DNA of 64,000 nucleotides, taken from NCBI GenBank assembly GCA_015179125.1, contig WHVA01000386.1, forward strand, positions 1-64,000, written 5' to 3'. The stretch is from Gautieria morchelliformis (lineage: Eukaryota; Basidiomycota; Agaricomycetes; Gomphales; Gomphaceae). A model generated the notes under the pieces. It did no database searches. It was not told where the DNA came from and was given only the letters and a program-made list of their open reading frames with translations. The translations under genes and the position numbers were made by a program. Positions 46,460 through 57,000 of the stretch are shown piece after piece (position 1 is the first letter of the stretch; every line of letters starts with the position of its first letter).

Positions 46460-46775
46460 ACCCCACACACCACACCGCCCTCCAAGGAAATAACATGCGT
46501 GAAACACCCCGGAGGAGCTCGATTTCCTTGAGACAGGGAGTGTTGATTTGGTGGTGTTCCAACCTCATTGGTCCGCGCTTTCTTAACTGCAGTCTGCAGC
46601 TTCTCCTCCAACTTCTTGGCTCCACCGACGTCACCCACCCCGTACCACGGGAGAACATCCAACGCAGGAAGCTGGATCTGTCCCGTCGCAAAGAGATCTC
46701 CCAATTTAACCAATAGCGCGTCAACCTGTTGATCAGAGCGAGAAGCGAGGCATTTAGAGAGCCTGAATCTCCGGA
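46460..46775 (-). pseudogene. Truncated duplicate of the reductase 3' end
   Basis: The minus strand reads LVKLGDLFATGQIQLPALDV and KKLEEKLQTAVKKARTNEV, about 85% like the end of the intact-looking reductase at 47,159-48,256. Only the last 80 or so codons are present. The upstream end stops at the palindrome at 46,778-46,840. Beyond the normal C-terminus the sequence is unrelated. It arose by the local duplication that also copied the exporter flank. Confidence 0.85.
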
Positions 46776-46777
46776 AG

Positions 46778-46840
46778 CGTATTCTTCATGCAAGGCCATC
46801 ACCTTCCGCCGGAAAGTGATGGCCTTGCATGAAGAATACG
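46778..46840. repeat. Perfect 25-bp inverted repeat with 13-bp spacer
   Basis: Arms 46,778-46,802 and 46,816-46,840 (CGTATTCTTCATGCAAGG...) are exactly complementary. The spacer itself contains TTCCG-CC-GGAA. One arm continues the truncated reductase copy and the other is its mirror image, so this is probably the scar of a fold-back template switch at the duplication junction. It could also act as a cruciform, but not as a bacterial-type terminator in this genome. Confidence 0.85.
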
Positions 46841-46860
46841 GAGAGGAGCTCCAGGATATT

Positions 46861-47198
46861 CTATGACGTTTAGTTGTGACTCCAAGATATGGTTTGATTA
46901 TTTACTTACATATAATAATTATAAATAGACAGTCCTGCTGGACATACTTGTTTACCCTTGGTAAACACCCTCTATGGGTGTTCTTCTCACGAGCAGCGTG
47001 ACTTATCACCAACTTGGTAGCGCCATGTACTGCTATTGTGAGTCTGAGAGCTTACGACAAAAACTTGGTGCTACGTTCAAAAAGTTTAGGGATGGCAACA
47101 GTTCGCTATACCACAAAATATCCCATAATGCTAGGTGCTCAAAAATTGAAGGCAAACGCTACGCATGGAACGAAAAGATAACCTTTTTGGTTCCAACA
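46861..47198 (+). repeat. Segmental duplication, copy 2
   Basis: Second copy of 45,306-45,679, directly downstream (in map order) of the truncated reductase copy. It runs into the 3' end of the full reductase gene, so the reductase C-terminus beyond KKARSNEV (VGTKKVIFSFHA) is contributed by this flank. Confidence 0.75.
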
Positions 47199-48256
47199 AC
47201 CTCATTGCTCCGCGCTTTCTTAATTGCAGTCAGCAGCTTCTCCTCCAACTCCTTGACTCCATCGACGTCATCCACACCGTACCACGGGACAACATCCATC
47301 GCAGGAAGCTGGATCTGTCCCGTCGCAAAGAGATCTCCCAATTTAACCAATAGCGCATCAACCTGTTGATCAGAGCGGGAAGCGAGGCATTTAGAGAGCC
47401 TGAAGCTCCGGAAAGTGATGCCCTTGAAGAGTATCATTTCAGAGGTGATGGATAGCTTCTCACCCCCAAGAAGACCGAAGTTGACGTAGGTGCTGTTGGG
47501 CGCAAGGAGCTTGGCCATTGCCTCCCCAGATGCGCCGAACACGCAGTCCAGACCTAACACGAAGCTTTTCCCTTCGAGTGCTTTGCACTCGCCGCTGCGG
47601 AGTTCGCTTTCTGATATGACAACGTCGCCTCCGAGGCTCTGCAGCCAGGACTTGACTGCGCCGCAGTCAGGGCGATCGCGTACCACTGAAACGGTGTGGA
47701 CATTGCGCAGACGGGCAAATTGTACCACGAGCTGGGAAATGACGCCTGTCGCGGCGTTCTGGATGACCCAGTCACCAGGTTTAAGCTCGTGCATGTCCTC
47801 GAGGAGAAGGTATGCGGGGCCTGCCCCCAGTTTTAGAATTGCGCCAGCACGGGGGTCGAGGCGGGGTATTTTGAGGAGTTGGGATGATTCGGCAGTGGCA
47901 TGGGTACGCCATGTTCCGAATCCGTGGTCTCTTGGAATGACATAGTCTCCCTCTGCGAGGTTCGAAGGGGCCCGGGATTCGACGACTTGGAATACGCCGT
48001 CGTATCCTATAATGCGCTCACCCGAGAAGGTGTTCTTCGGTTTCACTGGGTAACGGCCGATGATGACGAGGTTGTCGATAGGGTTGATTGGGCACGCTAA
48101 GGTTTTAAGTCTGACTTGACCCTCCTGGAGGGGGTGACAACTGTTGAGCTTTGGAAGCGCAGGCTCAGGGAGTGATCCGGTGAGTTGGAAACTGTGAGGA
48201 CGGTGTGCATGGTGACGTTGTGGGTACGATAGTTTGTAAGTGGTAATGGTGTACAC
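47159..48256 (-). CDS. Enoyl-thioester reductase-like MDR oxidoreductase (MECR/ETR1 type)
   Basis: Zinc-free medium-chain dehydrogenase/reductase related to trans-2-enoyl-CoA/ACP reductases, NADPH-dependent enzymes that reduce a C2-C3 double bond. Visible motifs: ACPINPIDNLVIIGRYPVKP (substrate site region), ILKLGAGPAYLLLEDM, NAATGVISQLVVQFARL (nucleotide-binding turn), VVRDRPDCGAVK, and LAPNSTYVNFGLLGG. About 340 residues match the family's usual length, with no intron. The listed upstream end is a GTG: the frame has no ATG near its start, while the nearest ATG (48,210) is one base out of frame, so a 5' frameshift or an unseen first exon is possible. Next to the NRPS and exporter it may act as a tailoring enzyme. 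A mitochondrial fatty-acid role is the alternative. Confidence 0.75.
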   Translation of the reverse strand: MYTITTYKLSYPQRHHAHRPHSFQLTGSLPEPALPKLNSCHPLQEGQVRLKTLACPINPIDNLVIIGRYPVKPKNTFSGERIIGYDGVFQVVESRAPSNLAEGDYVIPRDHGFGTWRTHATAESSQLLKIPRLDPRAGAILKLGAGPAYLLLEDMHELKPGDWVIQNAATGVISQLVVQFARLRNVHTVSVVRDRPDCGAVKSWLQSLGGDVVISESELRSGECKALEGKSFVLGLDCVFGASGEAMAKLLAPNSTYVNFGLLGGEKLSITSEMILFKGITFRSFRLSKCLASRSDQQVDALLVKLGDLFATGQIQLPAMDVVPWYGVDDVDGVKELEEKLLTAIKKARSNEVVGTKKVIFSFHA

Positions 48257-49316
48257 TGCAAGACTTGTTGGGGGTTAACTATATACAATTTTTGCATGTT
48301 GATGAGTTAGCGCTACGGTCATTCACCGCCCGTTAGCTAGATACGCCCATGCTCTGGCCCCGCTGCCCAGAAGCACGTAGAATCTGTGGGAAAGATCTCC
48401 AGTCATACGCATGCAGCCACCCGGTGGCGTTGTGCTCCGGACTCGAGGAACCGTCTTGTTGCAGCAGTTGTCATGGTAGGTCTGAGACAGCCTCCTACCG
48501 CTCTTTGCCTCATGCCTGACACTCCTGTGCAGTTCTTCCTGGATAAGGAAGCGAACAACCGAGGGAAAACCAAATGTAGAAGAGAGCGGTCAGATGTGAG
48601 AGGCACGATGCAGTTTGGAGCGGTGACCCGATTGTTACGAGTCGGCCATTAACCTAGCGCTTAATTATATCAGGGACGGACGCTCGGTGATCGGTGATCA
48701 CTAAATCGTGAGATCAGAATTCGAGCACTACATAGGCAGACGGTCAAGCTGTGCGAGTTCCAAGCTGGAGGTCACCTGAGCCCAGTCTTGCGGGTACTTG
48801 TGCGCCAATGGAATTTAGGAGGCTTGAACGTGGCTTTCGGGTCTTCAACTTGGGTTCAGGATGTGCCCAGTCTGTGCCCAGTACAGACGCGCCCTTATTA
48901 TGCCCGGCGCACACGTGCTCATTCCAAACTGGGCACCTTCGCTCGGTCACCGGTCGCCATTCTATATTTATTCTGCCTGCCCCAAAATTGTTAATAAATA
49001 TATATTTTTATCTACACTAGAACACGTGACATGTCCTCGTCGCGACTGTTGGGAAACATGGCATCGCCTTCGCCAGGTGCGCGTGAGTGTGCAAGCGGAC
49101 GATGGTCTGATCAGCGCAAATGAAACCATGATCCAAAGAGGACATACCTTTGGTATAGCCATCGCCGCTCATGGGAGTGCAGTGAGTAGAAGACCGTGCG
49201 TCATCTGCTGCAGCATAGAAACCACCGGAGACAGCGAAAGCGGGCAGGCCAGAGCAGCTACAGAGTTAAGGGTCGCCTGCAGCCCCAAGCAGCCAGAGCC
49301 GGAACTTAAGCTGGCA
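48257..49316. other. Stretch without recognisable genes
   Basis: Upstream region of the reductase, then sequence with short ORFs on both strands and no motif. The longest (48,861-49,424) has no family features. Confidence 0.4.
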
Positions 49317-49551
49317 GCCATCCAGACGCAGTTTACCCAACAGCCGAAGCGAGTAGCAGCCCTAAGAGCAGAAGCGAGTAGCCGTAGATCAGTCTATGTG
49401 GACACAGGAGACAGCAGCGGCTAGAGCTTCCAGTGTGAACCATCCAGACGCAGTTTTCCTCCAACAGCGTAAGCGAGTAGCAGCCCCAAGAGCAGAAGTG
49501 ACTAGCGGTAGCTCAGGCCGTGTGGCCACAGGAGAGAGCAGCAGCTAAAGC
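49317..49551 (+). repeat. Tandem duplication, two units of about 120 bp
   Basis: CCATCCAGACGCAGTTT starts at 49,319 and again at 49,440. The units share GCGAGTAGCAGCCC, AAGAGCAGAAG, GTGG.CACAGGAGA and end AGCAGC.GCTA.AGC. They differ at roughly 15% of sites, so the duplication is old. Confidence 0.75.
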
Positions 49552-49555
49552 TTTG

Positions 49556-50347
49556 AAACTTGACAATGTAACATGCAAGGTGTCACAGAAAGGTTGTTTA
49601 AGTAGCAACAATCCTTTCGCCGGCGAAGGTGCTCCTTCGGAGACCTTCGCTGACAGCACCGATAATAGTATGAAGACTAAGGTAATGAAGGTGAAGTACG
49701 AAAACTCACCAGTGGTGCTTAAGTCCTCCTCTGGTCGAAGATAGGAATCTACAGGAGAGGACTCAAGACAATGGTCACAGTGAGGTCAAGTCTTGCACAA
49801 GGTAGACATATGATAATTGAACTGGGGAATATACATGCGAATGTAGACTACTTATACCGAATGCTCATATGGTGCTAGCGAATAGGAAAGAGGCCGTATT
49901 GTGTCAGGGTTGGATAGGGGTGCGCAGTCGGGATACAAATAGATGAAACACATATACAATAGAATGAAAGAGGAGTGCGAACATGAAACGACGGGGAGGA
50001 AAGAGGGCGAAGGTACCAAACACACCTTGAGACCTGCATACATGTTACCCTGCACGGACTCTTGGTCTGCTGGGTTGATCCCACACAATCTACAGGTAGG
50101 ACGTCCCGCGAATGCATTCCGGCCATAGGAACACCCAAAGGGGGTTGAGTCGAGAAGATCATGGGACCAGTGATGAACCATCAATCCGGGTAAAGGATGT
50201 CGATCATGTTTGATGGCATGGCTACTGGTGAATGATGCAAGTAGCGAATGGAGCGAAGAGGGAATGGAGCGAAGCTGAGCGAACATGGAAGAGTGGTGAA
50301 AGGGAAGACAGGGATAGCTGGGTACAAGAAATAAATGAGTTATGACA
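49556..50347 (+). repeat. LTR family C copy, 5'-truncated
   Basis: Plus-orientation copy ending ATGAGTTATGACA. It shares the CCTTCGGAGACCTTCGC, GTTGGATAGGGGTGCGC and CACCCAAAGGGGGTTGAG blocks with the other copies. It lacks the first 100 or so bases of the family. Confidence 0.8.
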
Positions 50348-50425
50348 GCCTGCACCTCCTTGTGATTCACTGGGGTTGGCCAGTCCATGACACCTGCAAC
50401 CTTGATGGGGTCCATCTCCACCTGT
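50348..50425 (-). pseudogene. gypsy RT connection fragment trapped between LTR pieces
   Basis: The minus strand reads VEMDPIKVAGVMDWPTP then VNHKEVQA, the conserved segment between RT and RNase H of gypsy pol (compare the same block in element A near 1,555-1,625). Only about 26 codons are present, bounded on both sides by family C LTR sequence in the opposite orientation. Confidence 0.85.
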
Positions 50426-50879
50426 GAAGAGTGAATGGAGTGAGGAGCGATTGGAGCGAAGCTGAACAAACATGGCAGAGTGTGGTGGAAGGGAAAATAG
50501 GGATAGCTGGGTACAAGAAATAAATGGGTCATGACAACTGTATAGTGAAAACTTCAGCGAAGCTAATTCGCCCTGCCCTGCAGTGGTAAGAGTCCCATTG
50601 AGTCCAACCTGCACTGACGCTGCAACTGACACTATCCGAATGCGTCCTGAGCACGTGGGTCTGTCATGGAGTGGGAGTTTAACAGATGATGGGTTCTATG
50701 ATGGATGATGACCCCAACACCTGGGGGCCTGACATGAGTGATGCGAATAGTGAATGCGAAAGCAGTATGGCGACTAATATTTTGGCAAGATATTTGCTGT
50801 TTTGGGAAGTCGTTTGCTGGTTCAGGAGGTCATTCGCTGTGTGTTGAGGGATGATTCGCAGAATAAATGAATCATGACA
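50426..50879 (+). repeat. Two LTR family C 3'-end fragments
   Basis: 50,426-50,536 ends ATGGGTCATGACA and is followed by 180 bases without assignment. A second fragment, about 50,720-50,879, ends ATGAATCATGACA. Both keep the CGAA-rich 3' part of the family and the conserved terminus. Confidence 0.65.
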
Positions 50880-51485
50880 GATAGACGTATGATAATTGAA
50901 CTGGGGAATATACATGTGAATCTAAACTACTTACATTGAATGCCCATATGATATCAGTGAATAGGAAAGAGGCCGTCACGAGTCAGGGTTGGATAGGGGT
51001 GCGCAGTCAGGGTACAAATAGATCAAACACATATACAATAGAATGAAAGAGGAGTGCGAACATGAAACAACGGGGAGGAAAGAGGGCGAAGGTACTTATA
51101 TACGAAAACATGCCTTGAGACCTGCATATATGTTACCCTGCATGGACTCTACGTCTGCTGGGTTGATCCCACACGATCTATGGGTAGGACGTCCCGTAAA
51201 TGCATTCTGACCATAGAAACACCCAAAGGGGGTTGAGTCAAGAAGATGATGGGACCAATGATGAACCATCAGGCTGGGTAAAGGAGGTCAATTGTGTTTG
51301 ATGGCATGCCTGTTGGCGAATGATGCGAGTAGCGAATGATTGTTCTGCAAATGCGGCGAAGAGCGAATGGAGCGAACATAGAGGCGGAGTAGTGAAAGGA
51401 AAGGGCGAACTCAGGTGAACGTGCAGGAGGAGCAGCGAAGGGGAAATAGGGATAGCTGGATAAGGGAAATAGACGGGTCGTGACA
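50880..51485 (+). repeat. LTR family C copy, 5'-truncated
   Basis: Starts within the family at ATAGACGTATGATAATTGAACT and ends GACGGGTCGTGACA. It aligns with 49,800-50,347 over nearly its whole length, but has an extra CTCAGGTGAACGTGCAGGAGG-type insert near the end. Confidence 0.8.
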
Positions 51486-51593
51486 ATTGGCTTCACGAGT
51501 TGTTGCTGTGGTCCTTCCTATTCTGAACCACTGCTCTTCTTGCATCTCCCATGGGAAGGGGACCAGTATGATCGCCTCCTTGGGATACTCTCC

Positions 51594-52241
51594 TCATATG
51601 TGAAAGAATCGGTTTTCAAAAAAGTTGTTGCTCATGGGCATTCCTTCTGGTAGATTTATCAGTGCCCATACCTTTGAGGCTCTTTCTGCCTCTCCAGGTC
51701 TTTTGGTGCCTCTTGGCTCTTTGTACATTCCATTTCTGGAGAAGTGCGCTGGCACATTAAGCTCTTCCACTGACACTGGATCATCCTCTCAGACGATCAT
51801 GTTTGGGCATTCTTCAGCCAGAAGCTCTGTAACAGCCCTCTGTATCTTCCCGGTAACCCCATTCCTGTGGGCCAGGGGTCCCAGGGTCCTTGTGCTGTAT
51901 ACTGTGGCCAGGAAAAGTCTGTACGACATCTCCCACAGCCTGTTGCCTTGTTCCTTGTCAGCCATCATTATCTTCCCCATGTGTTCGTAAATTCCATCTG
52001 GGCATATTTTGTAGTTTCCAGCGACTTCTTGTGGGATGTATTCATCCCACATCGCTGGTGCTGCTTTTGCACAGCCTTTCCCGTTGCTCTTGGGGGGCTG
52101 TAATGTCAGTACATCTTGCCAATCCAAGGCTGATGTCTGGATGGCAGGTTGCGGCTTCTTCTGTTGAAGCAGCGGGTTGTTTTTGGTCATTGTTGTGTCA
52201 GACTCCATGTCCATGTCTGTAGTGGAGCTTGGAGTTGTCAC
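51594..52241 (-). pseudogene. Unrecognised coding relic, minus strand
   Basis: A minus-strand frame from 52,241 (Met/Thr/Ser-rich start, then QTSALDWQDVLTLQPP, GNRLWEMSYRLFLATVYS, AVTELLAEECPNMIV) stops at TGA 51,789. It continues in frame as SVEELNVPAHFSRNGMYKEP and KVWALINLPEGMP to 51,594. The amino-acid composition is protein-like (many Trp, Tyr, Leu). I do not recognise the family. A retrotransposon or Helitron-associated protein is possible. Confidence 0.4.
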
Positions 52242-52305
52242 AATGCTTGAGCTGGTTTTCTCAGCCAGGTATAGCTTTCCCTTCCCTCTTGATTGGACTC
52301 AATTG

Positions 52306-52644
52306 ACCGTGAATGAAGTAATGAAAGATTGACCCACCAAAGCCTTCTTGCAAGCATTAAATGGAACAACAAGCGCCTGTGTGAAGACCTGTCGCCAGGT
52401 GCGGGCTTTTGTTGTGAATCCTGCCCCTGGCATCCACTCGGGTAGGTATTTCACTGAATTAACCCAAATCAGACCGTTCGAACCGCGTACATTCGCTATG
52501 CGTACATATTGGGAGAGAGTCCATGAGAAAGGAGCCTGGGTTGAGCAATTCCGACACGGCCTCCATAGCCTGTTCCGCAATTATTATGTAGGGACAACCA
52601 ATGGGAAGCACTTTGATACCATAGATAACCTAGAGGTACAATGA
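52306..52644 (+). pseudogene. Unrecognised coding relic, plus strand
   Basis: Reads LTVNEVMKD, a TGA at about 52,348, then PTKAFLQALNGTTSACVKTC, GIHSGRYFTELTQIRPF, TYWERVHEKGAWVEQFRHGL, and stops at TGA 52,642-52,644. It looks like the C-terminal end of a protein that has lost one codon to a stop. No family recognised. It converges tail-to-tail with nothing, and its partner on the minus strand begins only 60 bases away. Confidence 0.35.
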
Positions 52645-53231
52645 TGAGATCGACTCAGGATTACAATCAGATGCATTCCATCTCACATCCATGATTTTTA
52701 TTTTATTTTTCATTTTATTTCTTTTCCAATTTATTGTCTTTTGGGGCGTAGCCCTATGTAAGACAGTTCATACAAAGCACCAGTCAACATGATATCTCTG
52801 CATGTCCTTTAATTATCAGTCTCTGCTTATGCCCCGTGGGCGAGTGTTTTGGAACCCTTCAAGACTTTGGTGTTATTGCTAACGCCTCTGTCTATCAGAA
52901 CGTGTCGTTTACACGACTAGTAGAATACCAGTTCAATGCAGCAGCACAACTCCGGAAATAATTTAATATTTGTACCTTGGTTGCAATCTGTGTAATAACT
53001 AGTCCAAGTTATTACAACTGGAAGGCAATGCGTTTCTTAGCTGCACTGAACAATAAACTAAAAGAGTGTGTAGGTTCAAGGACACTATCGGGGTCCAAGA
53101 GTATTCCTTTTAATAAAGAGGGAATAGGCTCCGCAGGAGAGTTTGTAAGTGGATTGGGTCGACCAACGTCAATGCACTGCAATAACGAGAGAGTAACATG
53201 AAGTGGCTTTCGCGCACAGCTTGACTTGACT
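52645..53231. other. Stretch without recognisable genes
   Basis: T-rich (52,688-52,735) then ordinary AT-rich sequence. No ORF with a motif. Confidence 0.4.
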
Positions 53232-53755
53232 TGTGAAAGTCACTGAACAGGAAAATCAACTGAACAGCTCGTCTCGGGTATTGGAGTGCTAATTGACAAG
53301 AAAATCGATTGCCAACCTCACTCTGTAGAGTTTCACCCAGCGTGTTAGGCTAAGTGGCTAAGCAGTAAAGCAACTACGTAACTAAGAATAGTTACTCTAA
53401 GCAAGAGTAGTATTCTAGTTCGGGTTAGGAACTTAGGTAAGATGTGCAAGTCACACAAGCTGTGTAGGATAGAAGATGGGTAGATTGATTGCTCAAAGGG
53501 CAGGCAAAGGGCCTCCTTTTATATTGTAATGTACAAGAGCTTAGTAAGCAGGTAGAACCTTCTATATATTAATGGAATGGGGGAAGAAGCTTGTGGAAGA
53601 TGGAAGAAAGGGTTGGAAGGAACTGGCTGTTTCCAGGGGACTCTACCATGCTTCCTACCAATCAGAGCTTGATTTCTCAGGAATGACTCACTGAAAGGGG
53701 TCATGTGCCATAGCACAGCTTGGCTGAGTCATGTACTCCTGACTCACCAAGGTGT

Positions 53756-53995
53756 TGTTAGCGTTAGTGTTAGTAAGCAGAGAACGCACGGACCAGGACG
53801 CTATTATATAAGCTCGCTAGAATATCGTCGCACCTCAGTGAAACTGCCGTTCACTGAGGTGAGACTTACCTATCGTTGGACAGACAGTTTACTTACCATA
53901 TCCCCATAGATAACCTGTCTTTAGGTACTTAACTATATAGATAGTGAAACTGCCGTTCACTGAGATAACCTGTCTTTAGCGCAAAGACATTTTCA
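53756..53995 (+). repeat. 5' LTR of copia 2 (240 bp)
   Basis: Starts TGTTAGCGTTAG and ends CATTTTCA. TATATAAGC at about 53,805 is a good TATA box. The motif GTGAAACTGCCGTTCACTGAG occurs twice and each copy can fold (CAGTGAA...TTCACTG). Confidence 0.95.
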
Positions 53996-54010
53996 GGTTA
54001 TGGGCCCCGG
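53996..54010 (+). promoter_or_regulatory. Primer-binding site of copia 2 (tRNA-iMet half type)
   Basis: GGTTATGGGCCCCGG lies immediately after the 5' LTR. It resembles the complement of the anticodon stem-loop of initiator tRNA-Met (GGTTATGAGCCC) and the site used by Drosophila copia, which is primed by a tRNA-iMet fragment. The gag ATG at 54,000 lies inside this site. Confidence 0.7.
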
Positions 54011-57000
54011 TGATAGTACAGTACCTACCAGCGGCGCAAAGTCTTTTGCAATTCCCAAGCTCGCCCGGGATGGGTCGAACTGGGTAACGTGGAAGATACA
54101 GACGAGGGCTACCCTCGCGGCAAACAAGGGTGTGCTACGACACCTCGATGGCACAGCTCGGATACCAGCCCCGATCCCGACGTACCCTCCGAACCAGGTC
54201 CTGGATGAGGACGAGGAGGAGGCACTCGAGAAGGCAGAGAAGCGTTGGGATGAATATCACCAACGCGAGGCCTTAATTACTGCACAGATCTTCACGACAA
54301 TACCGGACTCACTCTTGATAGAGGTTCGGAAGCTCAGTTCAGCGAAGGAAATCTGGGAGGCGATATGTGCAAAGCACGAGAGTAGAGCTCTCACGGTCAA
54401 GGTCGATATACGGCGCAGGATGTACGAGATGAAGTGTGAGGACGAGTCGAATGTTCGCACCCACCTCGAAGCTCTCATGAAAATGCAAGAGCAGTTAGCT
54501 GGAATGGATGCAGGCCTTACCGACGACGACCTCGTCACCGTGATTCTAGGATCGTTGCCAAAAGGGTACCGACCACTCATCAACGCTATCTCGTTGTCAG
54601 CTACGCACGCGCAAGTCACACTCACACCCGATACGGTCGTCCAGAGCCTACTCGACGAGTTCGAACGGCTCAAGATTGAGGAGCGGCAGCTTAAAGCTAC
54701 CGAGAGCGCACTCACAGCCGCGAAGGGTCGTGGAAAAGGCAGACGCACCGACAGCTCTAACAATGCCGGGAAGTCTGATATTGAGTGCTGGAAATGCGGT
54801 AAAAAGGGGCATATAAAAGCTGATTGTAGATCAAAAGGGAAAAAGGAGAAGGACGGCGATAAAAAGAAGGGGAGCGAGTCAGTAAATGCTGTGACCGAGG
54901 ACAGCGAGTGGGCCTTCACCACCACATTCGCCGGTCACATACTCTCTTGGGAGAGTAGCAAGCACAAAGGAACCGAAGTCGATGTCTATGACTCGGGAGC
55001 CTCGACTCACATGTCCCCAGATCGCCATCGGTTCACCACCTTCAAAGAGATCCCACCCCGAAGAATTGCCGCAGCCGAACAGACGATCTTCACCGCGACC
55101 GGCGTTGGAGACATGCGTGTTGTCATCCCGAATGGGAAAACAACAACCCACATAACGCTGAAGGACGTACTCTATTGCCAGGACTTGGCATTCACATTGA
55201 TATCGCTAGTGCGATGTGATAAAGCTGGATTCGCCGTATTGCTACGCGATCAGCATTGCACGATCCAAGACGCGAAAGGCACGACTGTGGGCAAGATACC
55301 CCTCAGAGATGGACTGTACAAGGTGGAACAGGCACCACCTACAGAATCGGCCAACGCCGTGCAGAAAGTCCTCACCATCGACGAGCTCCATCGCCGGATG
55401 GGTCACATCTCCCCGCGCGCCATAAAAAGCCTCTTAATCAGAGGCGTCATCACCGGCATTGAGGTAGATAAGAAGAGTGTACCTACGTTCTGTACCTCTT
55501 GCGCGCAAGGGAAAATGACGCGCAAACCTATTCCTAGGGAACGGATAGGGCCGCGAGCTACAAAGCTCGGTGAAAAAATACATAGCGACGTATGGGGACC
55601 TACCACACCCCAGAGCTACGATGGGAGAGAATACTTTGTCACCTTTACCGATGATTTCACTCGCTGGTCACGCGTCGAACCAATGAAAGGAAAAGTGAAG
55701 TACTTACTTTCTACAAGCAGTACGAGGCTTGGATAGAAACACAGCATGGCGGGAAAGTCAAACGACTTCAAAGTGATCGAGGGGGAGAATATCTATCCGA
55801 GGAGTTCGATCAGCATCTGAAGTCGAAGGGAATAGTCCGAAGCCTTACCGTTCACGATACGCCCGAGCAGAACGGCGTAGCAGAACGTCTAAACCGCACC
55901 TTGATTGAGCATGCACGCGCCATGCACTACGCAGCCGATTTACCCAAGTTTCTATGGCCAGAGTCCGTTCAGCATGTGGTCTGGCTCAAGAATTGCACGT
56001 CCACTTACCTGTTGGACGGGAAAACCCCCTATGAGCTCATGTTCAACAAGAAACCGGATTTGGCAAACTTACCGGAATGGGGTGCCAAGGTCTGGGTGCT
56101 AAAGGAGGATCGCGGGAAGCTAGACGCAAAAGCTGATGAAGGGCGCTGGGTTGGATATAGCAGGCAAAGTCAAGCTCACCGAGTGTATTGGCCGGGGAAA
56201 CAACGAGTGACAGACGAACGCAATATTGCGTTCGACAACAACGTCACCGTTGGTCCAAGCAATGTATCGGCCGAGAATGAAGGGGAGAGCACACAGCGCA
56301 GTCAGCGCGTTGCTCCAAACCAAAATCACGACTTACCTCAAGAAAATACCAGCGAAGAACCAGCTCCGCATCCGCAAGCACTGCAAGTAGACCCGCTCGA
56401 AGGTTTCGAGCCGCCTGAACCTGCAACGGAACCCAAGCAAGGGCGCGGACATAGACTACGCAAACCGTCAGCGTATGTCCGCGATATTGCTCAGGGCCAG
56501 GGCACGAGCTCCGGACGTGCAAACGCACCCGTATATCCGCGTGGCATGCCGATCCCACCCCAAAACTCAGGTGGGGACTCCAGGGAGACCGCTGCCATCG
56601 CAGCCCTCCAGGATTCCGAGTACCCCGTCGATTGGGACCACGACGACGTCGAACTCGAGGGGGAGTATATGGAGTACGCGATGCTAGCAGCACAAAGCGT
56701 GGGAAATGACCCCAAGAACGTCGAAGAAGCTAGAAAACTCGACGATTGGCTAGAATGGGACGCGTCAATAAAAAAGGAGTTGAAACAGCACGAAGAGGTT
56801 GGTACCTGGGAACTGGTAGAGCCACCTAAGGATGCGAACATCGTTGGAAGTCAGATCGTTCTCCACTATAAGCACGACGTGAGCGGCAACCTTGTCAGCC
56901 GCAAAAGCAGGGTCGTCGCCCAGGGGTTCACGCAAGTCGAAGGCATAGATTATAACGAGACCTTTGCGCCGACAGCGAAGCTCTCAGCGATCCGGATCAT

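Noticed and set aside
48861..49424. 187-codon ORF upstream of the tandem duplication
   Set aside because: Composition is random-like and the end falls in the 120-bp tandem repeat; no motif.
49317..51485. Regular repeats that might suggest a CRISPR-like array
   Set aside because: Unit lengths and spacing are irregular, units are LTR fragments, and the genome is eukaryotic.
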